Assembly (NCBI GenBank): GCA_041441465.1
Contig: JASDSY010000012.1
Coordinates: 138,484-202,483, forward strand
Length of the DNA: 64,000 nucleotides
Reading direction: 5' to 3'
Source: JASDSY01 sp041441465
GTDB lineage: Bacteria > Muiribacteriota > UBA9980
The notes under the pieces were generated by a model. The model did no database searches, was not told where the DNA came from, and worked only from the letters and a program-made list of their open reading frames with translations. Made by a program: the position numbers and the translations under genes. This document shows, piece after piece, positions 29,256-38,077 of the stretch (position 1 is its first letter; every line of letters begins with the position of its first letter).

Positions 29256-29293
29256 CTTTTCACCTTCTTTCGGCATAAGATCTTGAACTTAGT

Positions 29294-29950
29294 TTAATTG
29301 TCGAGATTTGCCTTGAATGTTGTCAGGGAGTAAGACTTTTCCTTGCCGACCTGTCCCCATTCGGCAACTAATGTTAATTTGAGAAGCTTGCCGTGTACCG
29401 TTATGCTTTTAACTACATCCGGAGCGGCTTCTGCCTTATTTTCGTAATACCTGAAAGTCTTGCTCATTTGTTCGACTTTGAGCCAGTACCTTATAGGTTC
29501 TTCCTGGCGCATTTCGTCGGCGTATTTCCAGGAACGTCCGTAGTTTATGCCGTCCTTGGGCGTATCTTTTGTGCTCTTTAATTCGCCGTCGAATACGGGT
29601 TTGTTCGGAGTTTTTGTATTGCCGCTGTCTATTATAGTGGTAAGGTCTAATATTTGCACGGAAGCGGTACTCGCAGGGCTGTTGCCATAAGCAGCGGTGA
29701 TTATATCCTGATATCTTGTGTATTCGACCAGCGTATCAAGTATTCGCGTCGACTGGTGCATCATGTCTGAATATATCTCACCGATATTGGTTTCTTTTAC
29801 GTTATTTGTCATTAAGGTCGCTACCGGTACTATTGCCATTGCTAAAATTACCATTCCAAGCATTATTTCAACAAGCGTAAAACCCATAAAATAATTTCGA
29901 TAATTTAATAATAACATCTCTTTGCGGCGGGTTGGACGATTTTTTAACAT
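29294..29950 (-). CDS. PilV/GspI-like pseudopilin (second copy)
   Basis: 218 residues with a prepilin signature MG-FTLVEIMLGMVILAMAIV, Glu at +5, and a beta-rich soluble domain ending in SLTTFKANLDN. The ATG at 29950 follows AGGTG by 5 bases. It is the first gene of the operon V-X-W; a consensus promoter lies 50-80 bases upstream. Confidence 0.75.
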   Translation of the reverse strand: MLKNRPTRRKEMLLLNYRNYFMGFTLVEIMLGMVILAMAIVPVATLMTNNVKETNIGEIYSDMMHQSTRILDTLVEYTRYQDIITAAYGNSPASTASVQILDLTTIIDSGNTKTPNKPVFDGELKSTKDTPKDGINYGRSWKYADEMRQEEPIRYWLKVEQMSKTFRYYENKAEAAPDVVKSITVHGKLLKLTLVAEWGQVGKEKSYSLTTFKANLDN

Positions 29951-30002
29951 ATTTCACCTCGCTTTTTTGTTTATATATAAATAATAAATAAATCCCACTT
30001 TG

Positions 30003-30032
30003 ATTATAGCATAAATTTCAAATTTATGTCAA
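30003..30032 (-). promoter_or_regulatory. Sigma-70 type promoter of the first pseudopilin operon
   Basis: Minus strand: TTGACA (30032-30027), 18-base spacer, TATAAT (30008-30003). Both hexamers are consensus. It lies just beyond the terminator of rnpB and about 53 bases before the first pseudopilin gene. Confidence 0.78.
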
Positions 30033-30052
30033 TTTTAGACTTACTAAGAGGT

Positions 30053-30092
30053 AAAAAAAAGACTGATAATAAAAAATTAACAGTCTTTTTTT
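30053..30092 (-). terminator. Intrinsic terminator after rnpB
   Basis: Arms AAAAAAAGACTG and CAGTCTTTTTTT pair around a 15-base AT loop and end in a T-run on the minus strand (and, by symmetry, on the plus strand). It follows the 3' end of the RNase P RNA by about 30 bases. Confidence 0.85.
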
Positions 30093-30120
30093 GCCATCTA
30101 TGATATTTAATTGATTTTCA

Positions 30121-30470
30121 GCGAAAACAGGCTCGTAAGCCGGGTTCTGTTTAATCTGCCATCTATCTTGGGCCGGAATTGCTTCCGGATTCAAGCGGCC
30201 AACCCGGCGCATTTATGGAAAAGGCTGTCCATGCGCCCTATTAGGCCTTGCATCGTATGGGGTTTGCCACTGACTGCGTCGCCGCATTCAGAGTGAGCTC
30301 TTACCTCACTATTTCACCCTTACCGTTTTTACACGGCGGTATATTTTCTGTTGTACTTTCCTTAAGCGCTTGCGCGCCCACTGGCCGTTAGCCAGCATAC
30401 TGCCTTTGGATGCCCGGACTTTCCTCACTTTTAACTTGTTAAAAGCGCGGCAGACCGGCCTGTTTTCGCT
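30121..30470 (-). ncRNA. rnpB: RNase P RNA (bacterial type A)
   Basis: Catalytic RNA that matures the 5' ends of tRNAs. Read on the minus strand, the ends pair as GCGAAAACAGGC / GCCTGTTTTCGC (helix P1). Conserved elements appear in order: GAGGAAAGTCCGGGC soon after P2, ACAGAAAATATACCGCC, AAGGGTGAAA, GGTAAGAGCTCAC, the GACAGCC and CGACGCAGTCAGTGGCAAAC regions, AGATAGATGG and AACAGAACCCGGCTTA near the 3' end. Length of about 350 is normal. A short reading frame of 62 codons overlapping the 3' part is not a gene. It is followed by an intrinsic terminator. Confidence 0.96.
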
Positions 30471-30598
30471 TTAATTATGGAACTTATATGACGATTTTTG
30501 TAAAACGCATGTAAATATTCCGGCAATTTATAATTTTTTTATATTCCTGCTTGTTAAAATCATAAGAAGCACTATTGAAATTAAGTTACCTGATAATT

Positions 30599-31582
30599 TT
30601 ATTTATCGTCATCGTAATTTTTTTTACGGTATTCGCGCTTTTTTCGTCTGTAATAATTTTTGACTATATCTATTAACACCTCATAAAGGTGTGATAAATA
30701 AAAACTCCTCGCGTATGTTACGATTCTTGTCATGTTATAATAACCGCAGTGATTGCATTGTACTACCTCAATTACGAGGCCGGGTTTGTCATTTTCAGGG
30801 ATTTCTATCGTTTCTTCAGTTATTTTCAAGTGATGATAGCATTTAGGGCAGCTTAATTTACCCTGAATTTTTCTGATGAGCAATATGACCATTATGATAA
30901 TTATTAAACCGATATAAAAAAGTGGCGAGAATGAAATTTTTTTATTATTTCTTTCGTCTTCCTGTTTTCTGAGCTTTATCATTTCTTCGGTAAATTTCTG
31001 CTTGGTGTCTTCATCATGGATTTTTTTTGCGATAGCGGTTACGCCGTCGAGAACGCCGCGTCCTATAAGTTCATTCGCTTTGCCAAGCGCTTCAACCGCG
31101 GTGCCTTTCTTTGAAATATGTTCGCCGAAGATTTTATTTGCTTCGTTAAACATCGGGATTATAAATTCTTCAATTATTTTCTGTCCCTCAGCGAGCGGAA
31201 AAACAAATTGTGCGCGCGGCGACACGTCAAGGTTGATGACCCCTTTTTCCAGGTTAATTAAAATTATTATGGTTCCGGCGATTTCGGTATGCGCGGATTC
31301 GTAATTTTTAAGCAGACGGCTTGCGTACTCACTCGTGTCATAAGGTCTGGTATTGTTTAAGATTACTGACACTATGTCAATTTTTGTCTTTTCTGAAAGC
31401 TCCTGAGCTACTTTTTGAATGCTTGACTGAAATTCAGGGCTCAGCTTTTGCGTGTAATCGTTTACAAAACCGTTGATTTTAATGATGCCGGTTTCGTAAG
31501 TGATAAGGTAATACACATAACCGCCAAGCACAAGGGCAAGCGTAGCGAATGTTATTAATAAAAATTTATATAGCTTTTGCAT
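30599..31582 (-). CDS. TPM-domain membrane protein with C-terminal zinc ribbon
   Basis: 327 residues. An N-terminal hydrophobic segment (about 8-28) anchors the protein, then a TPM domain (residues 35-170; TLP18.3/Psb32/MOLO-1 family, motifs KIDIVSVILNN and GTIIILINLEKG...NLDVSP) lies outside the cytoplasm. A second membrane segment (about 219-240) leads to a cytoplasmic zinc ribbon with CPKC and CNHC, 30 residues apart, and a very basic end (RRKKREYRKK). TPM proteins have been tied to phosphatase activity or membrane-protein quality control. It is the last gene of the long leftward run. Confidence 0.75.
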   Translation of the reverse strand: MQKLYKFLLITFATLALVLGGYVYYLITYETGIIKINGFVNDYTQKLSPEFQSSIQKVAQELSEKTKIDIVSVILNNTRPYDTSEYASRLLKNYESAHTEIAGTIIILINLEKGVINLDVSPRAQFVFPLAEGQKIIEEFIIPMFNEANKIFGEHISKKGTAVEALGKANELIGRGVLDGVTAIAKKIHDEDTKQKFTEEMIKLRKQEDERNNKKISFSPLFYIGLIIIIMVILLIRKIQGKLSCPKCYHHLKITEETIEIPENDKPGLVIEVVQCNHCGYYNMTRIVTYARSFYLSHLYEVLIDIVKNYYRRKKREYRKKNYDDDK

Positions 31583-31615
31583 TTATTTTTTTATTCTCCG
31601 TTCTAACCGGACAAA

Positions 31616-32314
31616 TTATTCTATAAAAATTATTCTCTGACAATTGGGGCAGAATGATACTTTAGTTTTCGGGCGCGAACTTGCGATAATACTTTCGGAG
31701 ATTGTGAGGCGGCAGCCAGAACATACCTTGTGTTTTATTACTGAAACTGCCATACCGGCCTTGGTTTTAAATAAAGTATTGTATTTTTCGACAGAAGCAG
31801 TCGGAATTGAGCCGCTGAAATCTTCGCGGTGTTTTTTAACTTTTTCAATTTCAGCTTTCTGGTTTTTTATCTGCTCGCTTAAATCTTTCAATTCGACGCT
31901 GTATAATTTCTTTTTGCTCTCTATAACGGCTGCCGTTTTGTTAATTTCAAGCTTTAAACTGTCGCATTCTTCCATTTTCTTAAGCGTTTTTTCTTCGAAA
32001 TCCGCTTTTTCTTTTTTTAGTTTATCCATTTCGGCATTATACTTGGCAAGTTCTTTTTCATTTTTTATCAATAAAAAACGCGCACTTAATTTTACGATTT
32101 GCGCGTCAATAAATTCGGTTTCCTTTTCATTTTGCGTTATTTCAATATTTAAAACCTTGATTTTTTTCTCAAGTACGTTGATTTTTTTTTCTTCGGCGGA
32201 AATTTCGCCGTTGATTCCTGCCGCTTTTTTTTCCAGCTCGCCTAAATCTTTTGCAAGCCGCGCGAGAGCGTCATCGTATTTTTGAAGGTTATAAAGAAGT
32301 TCGACTAATTCCAA
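31616..32314 (-). CDS. Coiled-coil zinc-ribbon protein (CdsZ/DUF164 family)
   Basis: 232 residues: about 170 residues of charged coiled coil (Lys/Glu heptads) followed by a C4 zinc ribbon with CSGCR and CPNCQ. This is the COG1579 architecture found next to Nif3-like genes in many bacteria; the family has been linked to nucleic-acid binding and stress. It starts with TTG two bases after the Nif3 gene stop; GGAG inside the end of that gene serves as the binding site, so translation is coupled. Confidence 0.85.
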   Translation of the reverse strand: MELVELLYNLQKYDDALARLAKDLGELEKKAAGINGEISAEEKKINVLEKKIKVLNIEITQNEKETEFIDAQIVKLSARFLLIKNEKELAKYNAEMDKLKKEKADFEEKTLKKMEECDSLKLEINKTAAVIESKKKLYSVELKDLSEQIKNQKAEIEKVKKHREDFSGSIPTASVEKYNTLFKTKAGMAVSVIKHKVCSGCRLTISESIIASSRPKTKVSFCPNCQRIIFIE

Positions 32315-32315
32315 T

Positions 32316-33434
32316 TTAAATCCGCTCCATTGGGTTTACTGAATTTTCAAAACTGTAGAATTTTATTTTATTCAATTCTCCGTTAGTGTCGATTAATGCG
32401 GCTAAAAGCCTGTCAAAGCATTTAGAAAAATTTTTTTCTGTACCAAAATGCGTGCAATCAAGCGTATAAAGACCGCTGAATTTAATTTCGTGCGCGCGGT
32501 GATAAGAAATATCTCCTGTAATAAAAACATCACATTTTTGCGCGAGCGCGTTTTTGTAAAATTCAAATCCGGAACCGTTAACGATGCCGACTTTATTTAT
32601 TAATTCAGGCGGATTGCCGATTTCAATAAACGATTCATTGCTTATAACGCTTTTTAATTTATTCAAGAATTCCTCGAATTTTAAAGGTTTGTCAAATTCG
32701 CCTATTATGCCGTATCCGTATTGCTTATAAATATTTTTTAGCTGGTAAATATCGTAGGCCGGTTCTTCATAAGGATGGTTTTTTAGGACTGCATCGATTA
32801 TTTTTGACTGAAGCCCTTCGGGAAACACCATTTCAAGCCTTGTTTCACTTACTTTTTCGAGAATTCCCGGCTTGCCGATCGCCGGATTTGACGATTCATT
32901 ACCGCGAAATTCGCCGAATCCCGACAACATATAACCGCATTCGCTGTAGTTGCCGATACTGCCGGCACCTGCTTCTGAAAGCGCTTGCTTTAAGCTAGCA
33001 CACGAGGCATCCGGCACGAACACAGAAATTTTATAAAGGTATTCGCTGTCGGTTATTTTTAAAGGCGATAATTTTTTTAATTCGAGATTAGCGGCTATGT
33101 CATAAGACTGATTATAAACTGACTTGTCGAAGTTGGTGTGCAAAACAAGCAGAGTTATGTTATTTTGAATGAGCTTATATATTATCTTTCCAATCAGATT
33201 TGACGGTGTTACGCTATTTATGTTGCCGAATATAAGCGGATGGTGCGAAATTATAAGATTCGCCTGCCTGCTTATCGCAAAATCGATAACTTCTTCGGAA
33301 ATATCGAGACATGTGACCGCGGAACTTATTTCAGCGGAGCCGTCACCGACGTTTATGCCGACATTATCCCACTTTTCAGCAAATTTTAAAGGGGCGACAC
33401 TGTTGATTTTATTTATCAGGGCAGTTATTTTCAT
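32316..33434 (-). CDS. Nif3-like dinuclear metal-centre protein
   Basis: 372 residues of the Nif3/YqfO family, a toroidal protein with two metals per subunit. The family start APLKFAEKWDNVG(I)NVG is present, as are metal ligands in ISHHPLIFG, LHTNFDK and the C-terminal DCTHFGTEKNF. Residues about 130-240 form the inserted CutA/PII-like domain seen in the longer members. Its role is not settled (GTP cyclohydrolase I type 2-like annotation is common but unproven). It overlaps the receiver gene by 4 bases (ATGA). Confidence 0.92.
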   Translation of the reverse strand: MKITALINKINSVAPLKFAEKWDNVGINVGDGSAEISSAVTCLDISEEVIDFAISRQANLIISHHPLIFGNINSVTPSNLIGKIIYKLIQNNITLLVLHTNFDKSVYNQSYDIAANLELKKLSPLKITDSEYLYKISVFVPDASCASLKQALSEAGAGSIGNYSECGYMLSGFGEFRGNESSNPAIGKPGILEKVSETRLEMVFPEGLQSKIIDAVLKNHPYEEPAYDIYQLKNIYKQYGYGIIGEFDKPLKFEEFLNKLKSVISNESFIEIGNPPELINKVGIVNGSGFEFYKNALAQKCDVFITGDISYHRAHEIKFSGLYTLDCTHFGTEKNFSKCFDRLLAALIDTNGELNKIKFYSFENSVNPMERI

Positions 33435-33814
33435 TTCTGGGCTTCGCCCGCTTTTTGCACGGCAAGGATTTCCTTTATTTTTTCAAGTAATTTATCAAAA
33501 TCTATCGGCTTTGTAACATAACCCGATATGCCGAGATTCATCATTTGAATTACCTGGCAAATATAACCGTAAGCGGTTATGACAATTACAGGAAGTTCTT
33601 TATTTGTTTCGCGAAGCTTTTTTAATGTACCGTACCCGTCAAGCCGCGGCATTCTCATATCAAGCAGCATTATATCAGGTTTTTCGGAATTTATAAGTTT
33701 TAGGCCTTCTTCGCCGTCAGCCGCGCATATCACCTGATACTCATTGTCCTGAAAATAATCTACAAATATTTTCCTTAAATCTTCTTCGTCTTCGCAAACT
33801 AATATTCTTTCCAA
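33431..33814 (-). CDS. Single-domain response regulator
   Basis: 127 residues, receiver domain only. Acidic pocket at E8/D9/E10, phospho-acceptor D52 in IMLLDMRMPR, switch T80 and Lys K102 in YVTKPIDF. The start is TTG with AGGAG 9 bases upstream. No output domain, so it must act by binding another protein, as Spo0F or CheY do. It lies between tlyA and the Nif3 gene in a run of housekeeping genes; the last four bases overlap the next start. Confidence 0.88.
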   Translation of the reverse strand: MERILVCEDEEDLRKIFVDYFQDNEYQVICAADGEEGLKLINSEKPDIMLLDMRMPRLDGYGTLKKLRETNKELPVIVITAYGYICQVIQMMNLGISGYVTKPIDFDKLLEKIKEILAVQKAGEAQK

Positions 33815-33866
33815 GGCGCTTTTCTCCTTTACTTTATTAGTTATTGTGTCCGGCTTGCTTCAGCTC

Positions 33867-34706
33867 TTAAATTCCGTTAAACTCTAAAAAAGCTTTTTCA
33901 ATTTTTAAAGTAACAGCTTCGAATAGCGTCTGATCATGCTCAGACAGACATTCTAAAGTCATGTTATCATGTTTTTTTAAAAAAATCAAGTACTCAATAT
34001 TTTTAGCGTCTTTTAATTTTGGAGTGTTTATTATATCGCAATATTTAAAGCCTAATTCATTGAATTTTGAAATGAATTTCATAATTATGCGCCTGTGAAT
34101 TTCGCGGTCTAAAACTATTCCGCCTTTTTTTACCTCATTAATTTCAGCCTCGAATTGAGGTTTTATCAATATGACCGCTTCGCCGTCCGGTCTTAAAAAT
34201 TCCTTAAATTTTTCAGCGAATTTTAATACCGAGATAAATGAAACATCGCAGGTTATGAAATCTACGAGTTTTTCACCGGCCATATCCAGGCTGAATTTTA
34301 GAATATGCGTCTGTTCAAACCACTTAACTTTTTCATGGGTTCTTATTTTAGGGTGTAAAACATTAGTGCCGACATCGACACAAATGACTCTTTCCGCGCC
34401 GTCTTTTAACATTACATGAGTAAAACCGCCGGTTGAAGCGCCGATATCAAGGCAGGTCTTGCCTTTGACACTTATTTTAAATGTCTCGAACGCTCTTAGT
34501 AATTTGTAAGCGCCGCGGCTTACATATTCGTCTTCAGGGTTTTTAAACTCAATTTTGGCGGTAGTTTCGTCAAATTTTTCACCGGGTTTTTCGACTTTTA
34601 CCCCGTTTACCGTTACGCGCCCTTCATAAATATAAGCTGCTGCGCGGCTTCGGCTGTCGCAAATATTAAGTTTGTGTAAAAGTGTATCAATTCTTTCTTT
34701 GCCCAT
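33867..34706 (-). CDS. tlyA: TlyA-family rRNA 2'-O-methyltransferase
   Basis: Predicted to methylate rRNA (known members act on 16S C1409 and 23S C1920). Residues 1-60 are an S4 RNA-binding domain (RIDTLLHKLNICDSRSRA). The FtsJ-like domain starts at SRGAYKL with the catalytic K68 and has the SAM motif LDIGASTGGF at 86-95; DVSFISV and LIKPQFE carry the other catalytic positions. Starts 10 bases after dxs, in the gene order typical of Firmicutes. Confidence 0.92.
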   Translation of the reverse strand: MGKERIDTLLHKLNICDSRSRAAAYIYEGRVTVNGVKVEKPGEKFDETTAKIEFKNPEDEYVSRGAYKLLRAFETFKISVKGKTCLDIGASTGGFTHVMLKDGAERVICVDVGTNVLHPKIRTHEKVKWFEQTHILKFSLDMAGEKLVDFITCDVSFISVLKFAEKFKEFLRPDGEAVILIKPQFEAEINEVKKGGIVLDREIHRRIIMKFISKFNELGFKYCDIINTPKLKDAKNIEYLIFLKKHDNMTLECLSEHDQTLFEAVTLKIEKAFLEFNGI

Positions 34707-34716
34707 TTTTCACCAG

Positions 34717-36615
34717 TTATTTATTATTGTAAATTTCAAGAATTTTTGAAACTATGCCGTTGGCGTCTAATTCTAAAACTTCACGGAGTTTTACGTTGTT
34801 TCCGTGCTCTATAAAACGGTCCGGAAGCCCCATAAAATGGATGTTCATGTTTTTATATCCGCAATTCTGAAGCGCGGCCATGACGCTTTCGCCGAACCCG
34901 CCTGCTATTGCATTATCTTCGATTGTTAAAATAGTTTTATAATTCTCGCCCAGGTCTTTTAACATATCTTTGCATAAAGGCTTGATGAACCGCGCGTCAT
35001 AGAGCGTAACTTCGATATTATGTTCGTCTTTTAATTTTTTTACGGCTAAAGCCGCATCATTGACCGTGCGGCCTGCGCAGACTACTGCAACACTGCCGCC
35101 GGCATTAATTTTTTTTGATCGGCCGGGTTCTATCGGCTCGTATTTGAAATTAATGTCGTTTAACTGGCCGATTTCTATAGTTCCTTCTATTGCGCTCTTA
35201 GGATACCGTACTATTACCGGGCAATTGTAATTATTAACCGCGTTGAACAGCGCCTGCTTCAATTCCACTTCGTTTGAAGGCGCCAAAATAACTATGTTAG
35301 GAATGTATTTAAGCATTGACAGATCGAACGCGCCGTGATGTGTCGGGCCGTCTTCGCCTACGAGGCCTGCCCTGTCAAGGCACAAAACGACGTGAAGATT
35401 TTGCAGCGCTATATCGTGTATCCATTGGTCCAGGGCGCGCTGGGCGAAAGTAGAATAAAGCGCCACCACAGGCGTTAATCCTGTCATTGCAATACCGGCG
35501 GCGAAAGTAAGCGCATGCTGTTCGCATATTCCGACATCGAAAAACCTGTCCTTGAATTTATCGCAAAAATAATTAAGCCCTGTACCTTCGCACATAGCAG
35601 CAGTGATCGCGATGATCTTATTGTTTTTTTCGGCAAGCTGAGTGAGCGTCGTGCCGAAAACATCTGTATATGTGAGTGTTTTGGGCTTGATCGAGTTGCC
35701 TGTCTCCAGGCAAAAATAGCCTGCGCTGTGATATTTTTCAGGCGCGTTTTCCGCCGGGGCGAACCCGCGGCCCTTTTTAGTTATTGTGTGAACGAGCACC
35801 GGACCGGGAAAATCTTTAATATTTTCAAATGTATTTACAAGCTGTTCGATATTATGGCCGTCGACCGGACCGATATATTTTATTCCAAGTTCTTCGAAGA
35901 TTACTCCTGGAACTACAAGGTATTTTAACGAATCCTTGAGGCGCTCTATAAATTTTGCGACATTGGTTCCAAAAACCGGAATATATTTTAAAAATGATTC
36001 TATGTCCTCTTTGAGCTTGTTATAAACTGGGCCTACCCGTACTTTTTCGAGATACGTCGAAAGCGCTCCGACATTTTCCGCTATTGACATTTCATTGTCG
36101 TTTAAGACAATTATCATTTTGCGCCTTGAGTCGCCGGCATGGTTAAGCGCTTCGAATGCCATTCCGGATGAAAGCGAAGCGTCGCCTATTATTGCGCCGA
36201 CATAGTAATTTTGCCTGGTTATGTCGCGGCCGAAAGCATAACCTAATGCGGCCGAGATTGAAGTCGAGGAATGTCCTGTGCCGAAAGCGTCATAACATGA
36301 TTCGCCGGGTTTAGGGAACCCTGAAATTCCTTCGTATTGACGAAGTTTGTTGAATTGGCCGAGACGGCCGGTAAGGATCTTATGCGTATAGCATTGGTGG
36401 CCGACGTCGAATATAAACCTGTCCTGACTCAAGTCGAAAACTTTGTGAAGCGCGATCGTTAATTCAACTACACCGAGGTTTGATGCTAAATGCCCGCCGT
36501 TTTTTGATACGGTTTCTATAATAACGCTTCGTATTTCCGAACATAACCGGTTTAAATCGCTATACGTAAAATTTTTAAAATCAGCCGGCGATGTTATTTT
36601 ATCTAAGAGCTTCAT
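34717..36615 (-). CDS. dxs: 1-deoxy-D-xylulose-5-phosphate synthase
   Basis: First enzyme of the MEP isoprenoid pathway, joining pyruvate and glyceraldehyde 3-phosphate with thiamine diphosphate. Conserved landmarks: ASNLGVVELTIALH near the N-terminus, DVGHQCYTHKILTGR, the TPP motif GDA...LNDNEMSI (Ala in the third place where Gly is usual), PVDGHN, and the C-terminal GLVGEDGPTHHGAFD and GLPDRFIEHG. Normal length of 632. It follows ispA by 31 bases; the two together supply precursors for lipid carriers and quinones. Confidence 0.96.
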   Translation of the reverse strand: MKLLDKITSPADFKNFTYSDLNRLCSEIRSVIIETVSKNGGHLASNLGVVELTIALHKVFDLSQDRFIFDVGHQCYTHKILTGRLGQFNKLRQYEGISGFPKPGESCYDAFGTGHSSTSISAALGYAFGRDITRQNYYVGAIIGDASLSSGMAFEALNHAGDSRRKMIIVLNDNEMSIAENVGALSTYLEKVRVGPVYNKLKEDIESFLKYIPVFGTNVAKFIERLKDSLKYLVVPGVIFEELGIKYIGPVDGHNIEQLVNTFENIKDFPGPVLVHTITKKGRGFAPAENAPEKYHSAGYFCLETGNSIKPKTLTYTDVFGTTLTQLAEKNNKIIAITAAMCEGTGLNYFCDKFKDRFFDVGICEQHALTFAAGIAMTGLTPVVALYSTFAQRALDQWIHDIALQNLHVVLCLDRAGLVGEDGPTHHGAFDLSMLKYIPNIVILAPSNEVELKQALFNAVNNYNCPVIVRYPKSAIEGTIEIGQLNDINFKYEPIEPGRSKKINAGGSVAVVCAGRTVNDAALAVKKLKDEHNIEVTLYDARFIKPLCKDMLKDLGENYKTILTIEDNAIAGGFGESVMAALQNCGYKNMNIHFMGLPDRFIEHGNNVKLREVLELDANGIVSKILEIYNNK

Positions 36616-36646
36616 ATTTTTATCTCATTTCACTGCTTTAAGCAAA

Positions 36647-37606
36647 TTAAAATTTTCGGGTAACCACGAAGTCGACTAATTCCATTAATACCGCTGATTT
36701 ATCGCCGTATGATTTAAGCGCATTTTTAGTTTTAGCCTGGAATTCAATTAGTTTTTTCGATGCGCTTTCAAGGCCGAATAACGATACAAACGTCAATTTA
36801 TTTTTATCGCGGTCCTTGCCCGGTGTTTTGCCGAGCTCTTCTGATGTTTGAGTGTAATCGAGTATGTCGTCTGAAATCTGGAATAAAAGACCGAGCGCAG
36901 TCCCGAAATCTTCCATATTGTTAACGTCGGGTATCGACGCGTTTGCCACGAAAGCTCCGATTTTGGCCGAGGCTGATATCAAAGCCGCAGTTTTTCTTTT
37001 ATGTATTTCATAAAGAAGAAGTTCTGAAACGTTTTTTTCTTCAGATTTCAGGCTGCATGCTAAAATATCCATAGCCTGTCCGCCGACCATACCGGTGCTG
37101 CCGGCTCCTGAGGCAAGCGCTTCAAGGATTAAATTTGCGATTTCAGGTTTTACTTTTGTGTTTTTCGGGGCTTTAGCTATTATTTCGAAAGCGAGCGTCA
37201 GAAGCGCGTCGCCGGCCAGAATCGCCATTGCCTCTCCGTAAACCTTATGATTGGTAGGTTTGCCGCGTCGCAGGTCGTCATTATCCATTGCCGGTAAATC
37301 GTCATGTATAAGCGAATAGGTGTGAACTAATTCCAGCGCGCACGCGTAGGGCATTAGATCGTCGATGTTTCCCGAAAACATGTCACAGGCAAGCATCGCT
37401 ATAATCGGCCTTATTCTCTTTCCGCCCGCGAAGACTGAATAACGCATGGCTTCGTGGAGCTTGTTCGGAAGCGTGTTAGCCGGCGGCAATATGCGTGTAT
37501 CAAGATAGTCGTCTACCATTTTTTTGTATTTTTCAAGTTTTGCCGGAAGTTTTTTGGATGAATAAATATCAGTTTGCTTGTTTTTTATAATATCTTTCAT
37601 TATCAT
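36647..37606 (-). CDS. ispA: Polyprenyl diphosphate synthase (farnesyl/geranylgeranyl type)
   Basis: Condenses isopentenyl diphosphate units. The first Asp-rich motif is HDDLPAMDND followed by LRRGKPTNH, and the second is SDDILD near residue 240. GGKRIRP and the GQAMD motif are also present. AGGA precedes the ATG at 37606. The gene order xseA-xseB-ispA-dxs-tlyA supports a medium-chain (C15 or C20) product, which the sequence alone cannot fix. Confidence 0.92.
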   Translation of the reverse strand: MIMKDIIKNKQTDIYSSKKLPAKLEKYKKMVDDYLDTRILPPANTLPNKLHEAMRYSVFAGGKRIRPIIAMLACDMFSGNIDDLMPYACALELVHTYSLIHDDLPAMDNDDLRRGKPTNHKVYGEAMAILAGDALLTLAFEIIAKAPKNTKVKPEIANLILEALASGAGSTGMVGGQAMDILACSLKSEEKNVSELLLYEIHKRKTAALISASAKIGAFVANASIPDVNNMEDFGTALGLLFQISDDILDYTQTSEELGKTPGKDRDKNKLTFVSLFGLESASKKLIEFQAKTKNALKSYGDKSAVLMELVDFVVTRKF

Positions 37607-37660
37607 GCCATTCCTTTTAATGTTGAAATTTTTTATATTGTTCTTTTAATAATTTTTGAA

Positions 37661-37972
37661 TTAGTCTTCTATTTCCGGCCTAGTGTACGGCCGTACTTCA
37701 AGTTCGCCGGTGGCGCTGTTTTTCATTATGATTTCGATTTTTCTTTCAAGCGACTCCAGTTTCGCTTTACAAAATTTATAATATTTTGTCCCTTCTTCGT
37801 ATTTTGTAATTGCGTCTTCGAGCGGAAGGCCGTCGCTTTCTAATTCGGCAAGCGTTTGTTCGAGTTTTTCGAGCCCTTCCTCAAATTTTAAATTCGCCTG
37901 TTCATTGTCTTTTAAAGTTAAAATATTAGAATTCTGATCTTTTTCAATATTCTTATCCTTTTTTGTAGCCAT
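37661..37972 (-). CDS. xseB: Exonuclease VII small subunit
   Basis: About 103 residues with the XseB core: NLKFEEGLEKLEQTLAELES, then GLPLEDAITKYEEG and a helical end. It pairs with XseA for single-strand DNA degradation. I chose ATG at 37972, which has GGAG 6 bases upstream; an earlier ATG four codons away lacks a site. The first 30 residues, rich in Lys and Asn, are a flexible extension. Confidence 0.92.
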   Translation of the reverse strand: MATKKDKNIEKDQNSNILTLKDNEQANLKFEEGLEKLEQTLAELESDGLPLEDAITKYEEGTKYYKFCKAKLESLERKIEIIMKNSATGELEVRPYTRPEIED

Positions 37973-38077
37973 TTCTAACTCCATCCAGCTGTTTTTTTAC
38001 ATTAACTTAAGCGGTTATTTATAAAAAAGCGTTATAATCGCTTTTTCAAATTTTAACTTTCGATTTTTAAAACTGTT

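Noticed and set aside
30024..30212. A 62-codon frame on the minus strand
   Set aside because: It overlaps the 3' end of the RNase P RNA and the terminator; the conserved RNA explains the sequence.
31644..32285. A 213-codon frame on the plus strand, Ser/Phe-rich
   Set aside because: It is the reverse of the Lys/Glu coiled coil, a typical artefact.
34717..36615. Loss of the TPP motif in Dxs because GDG reads GDA
   Set aside because: The rest of the motif (spacing and LNDNEMSI) is intact and Ala at this place is a mild change; the enzyme is probably active.
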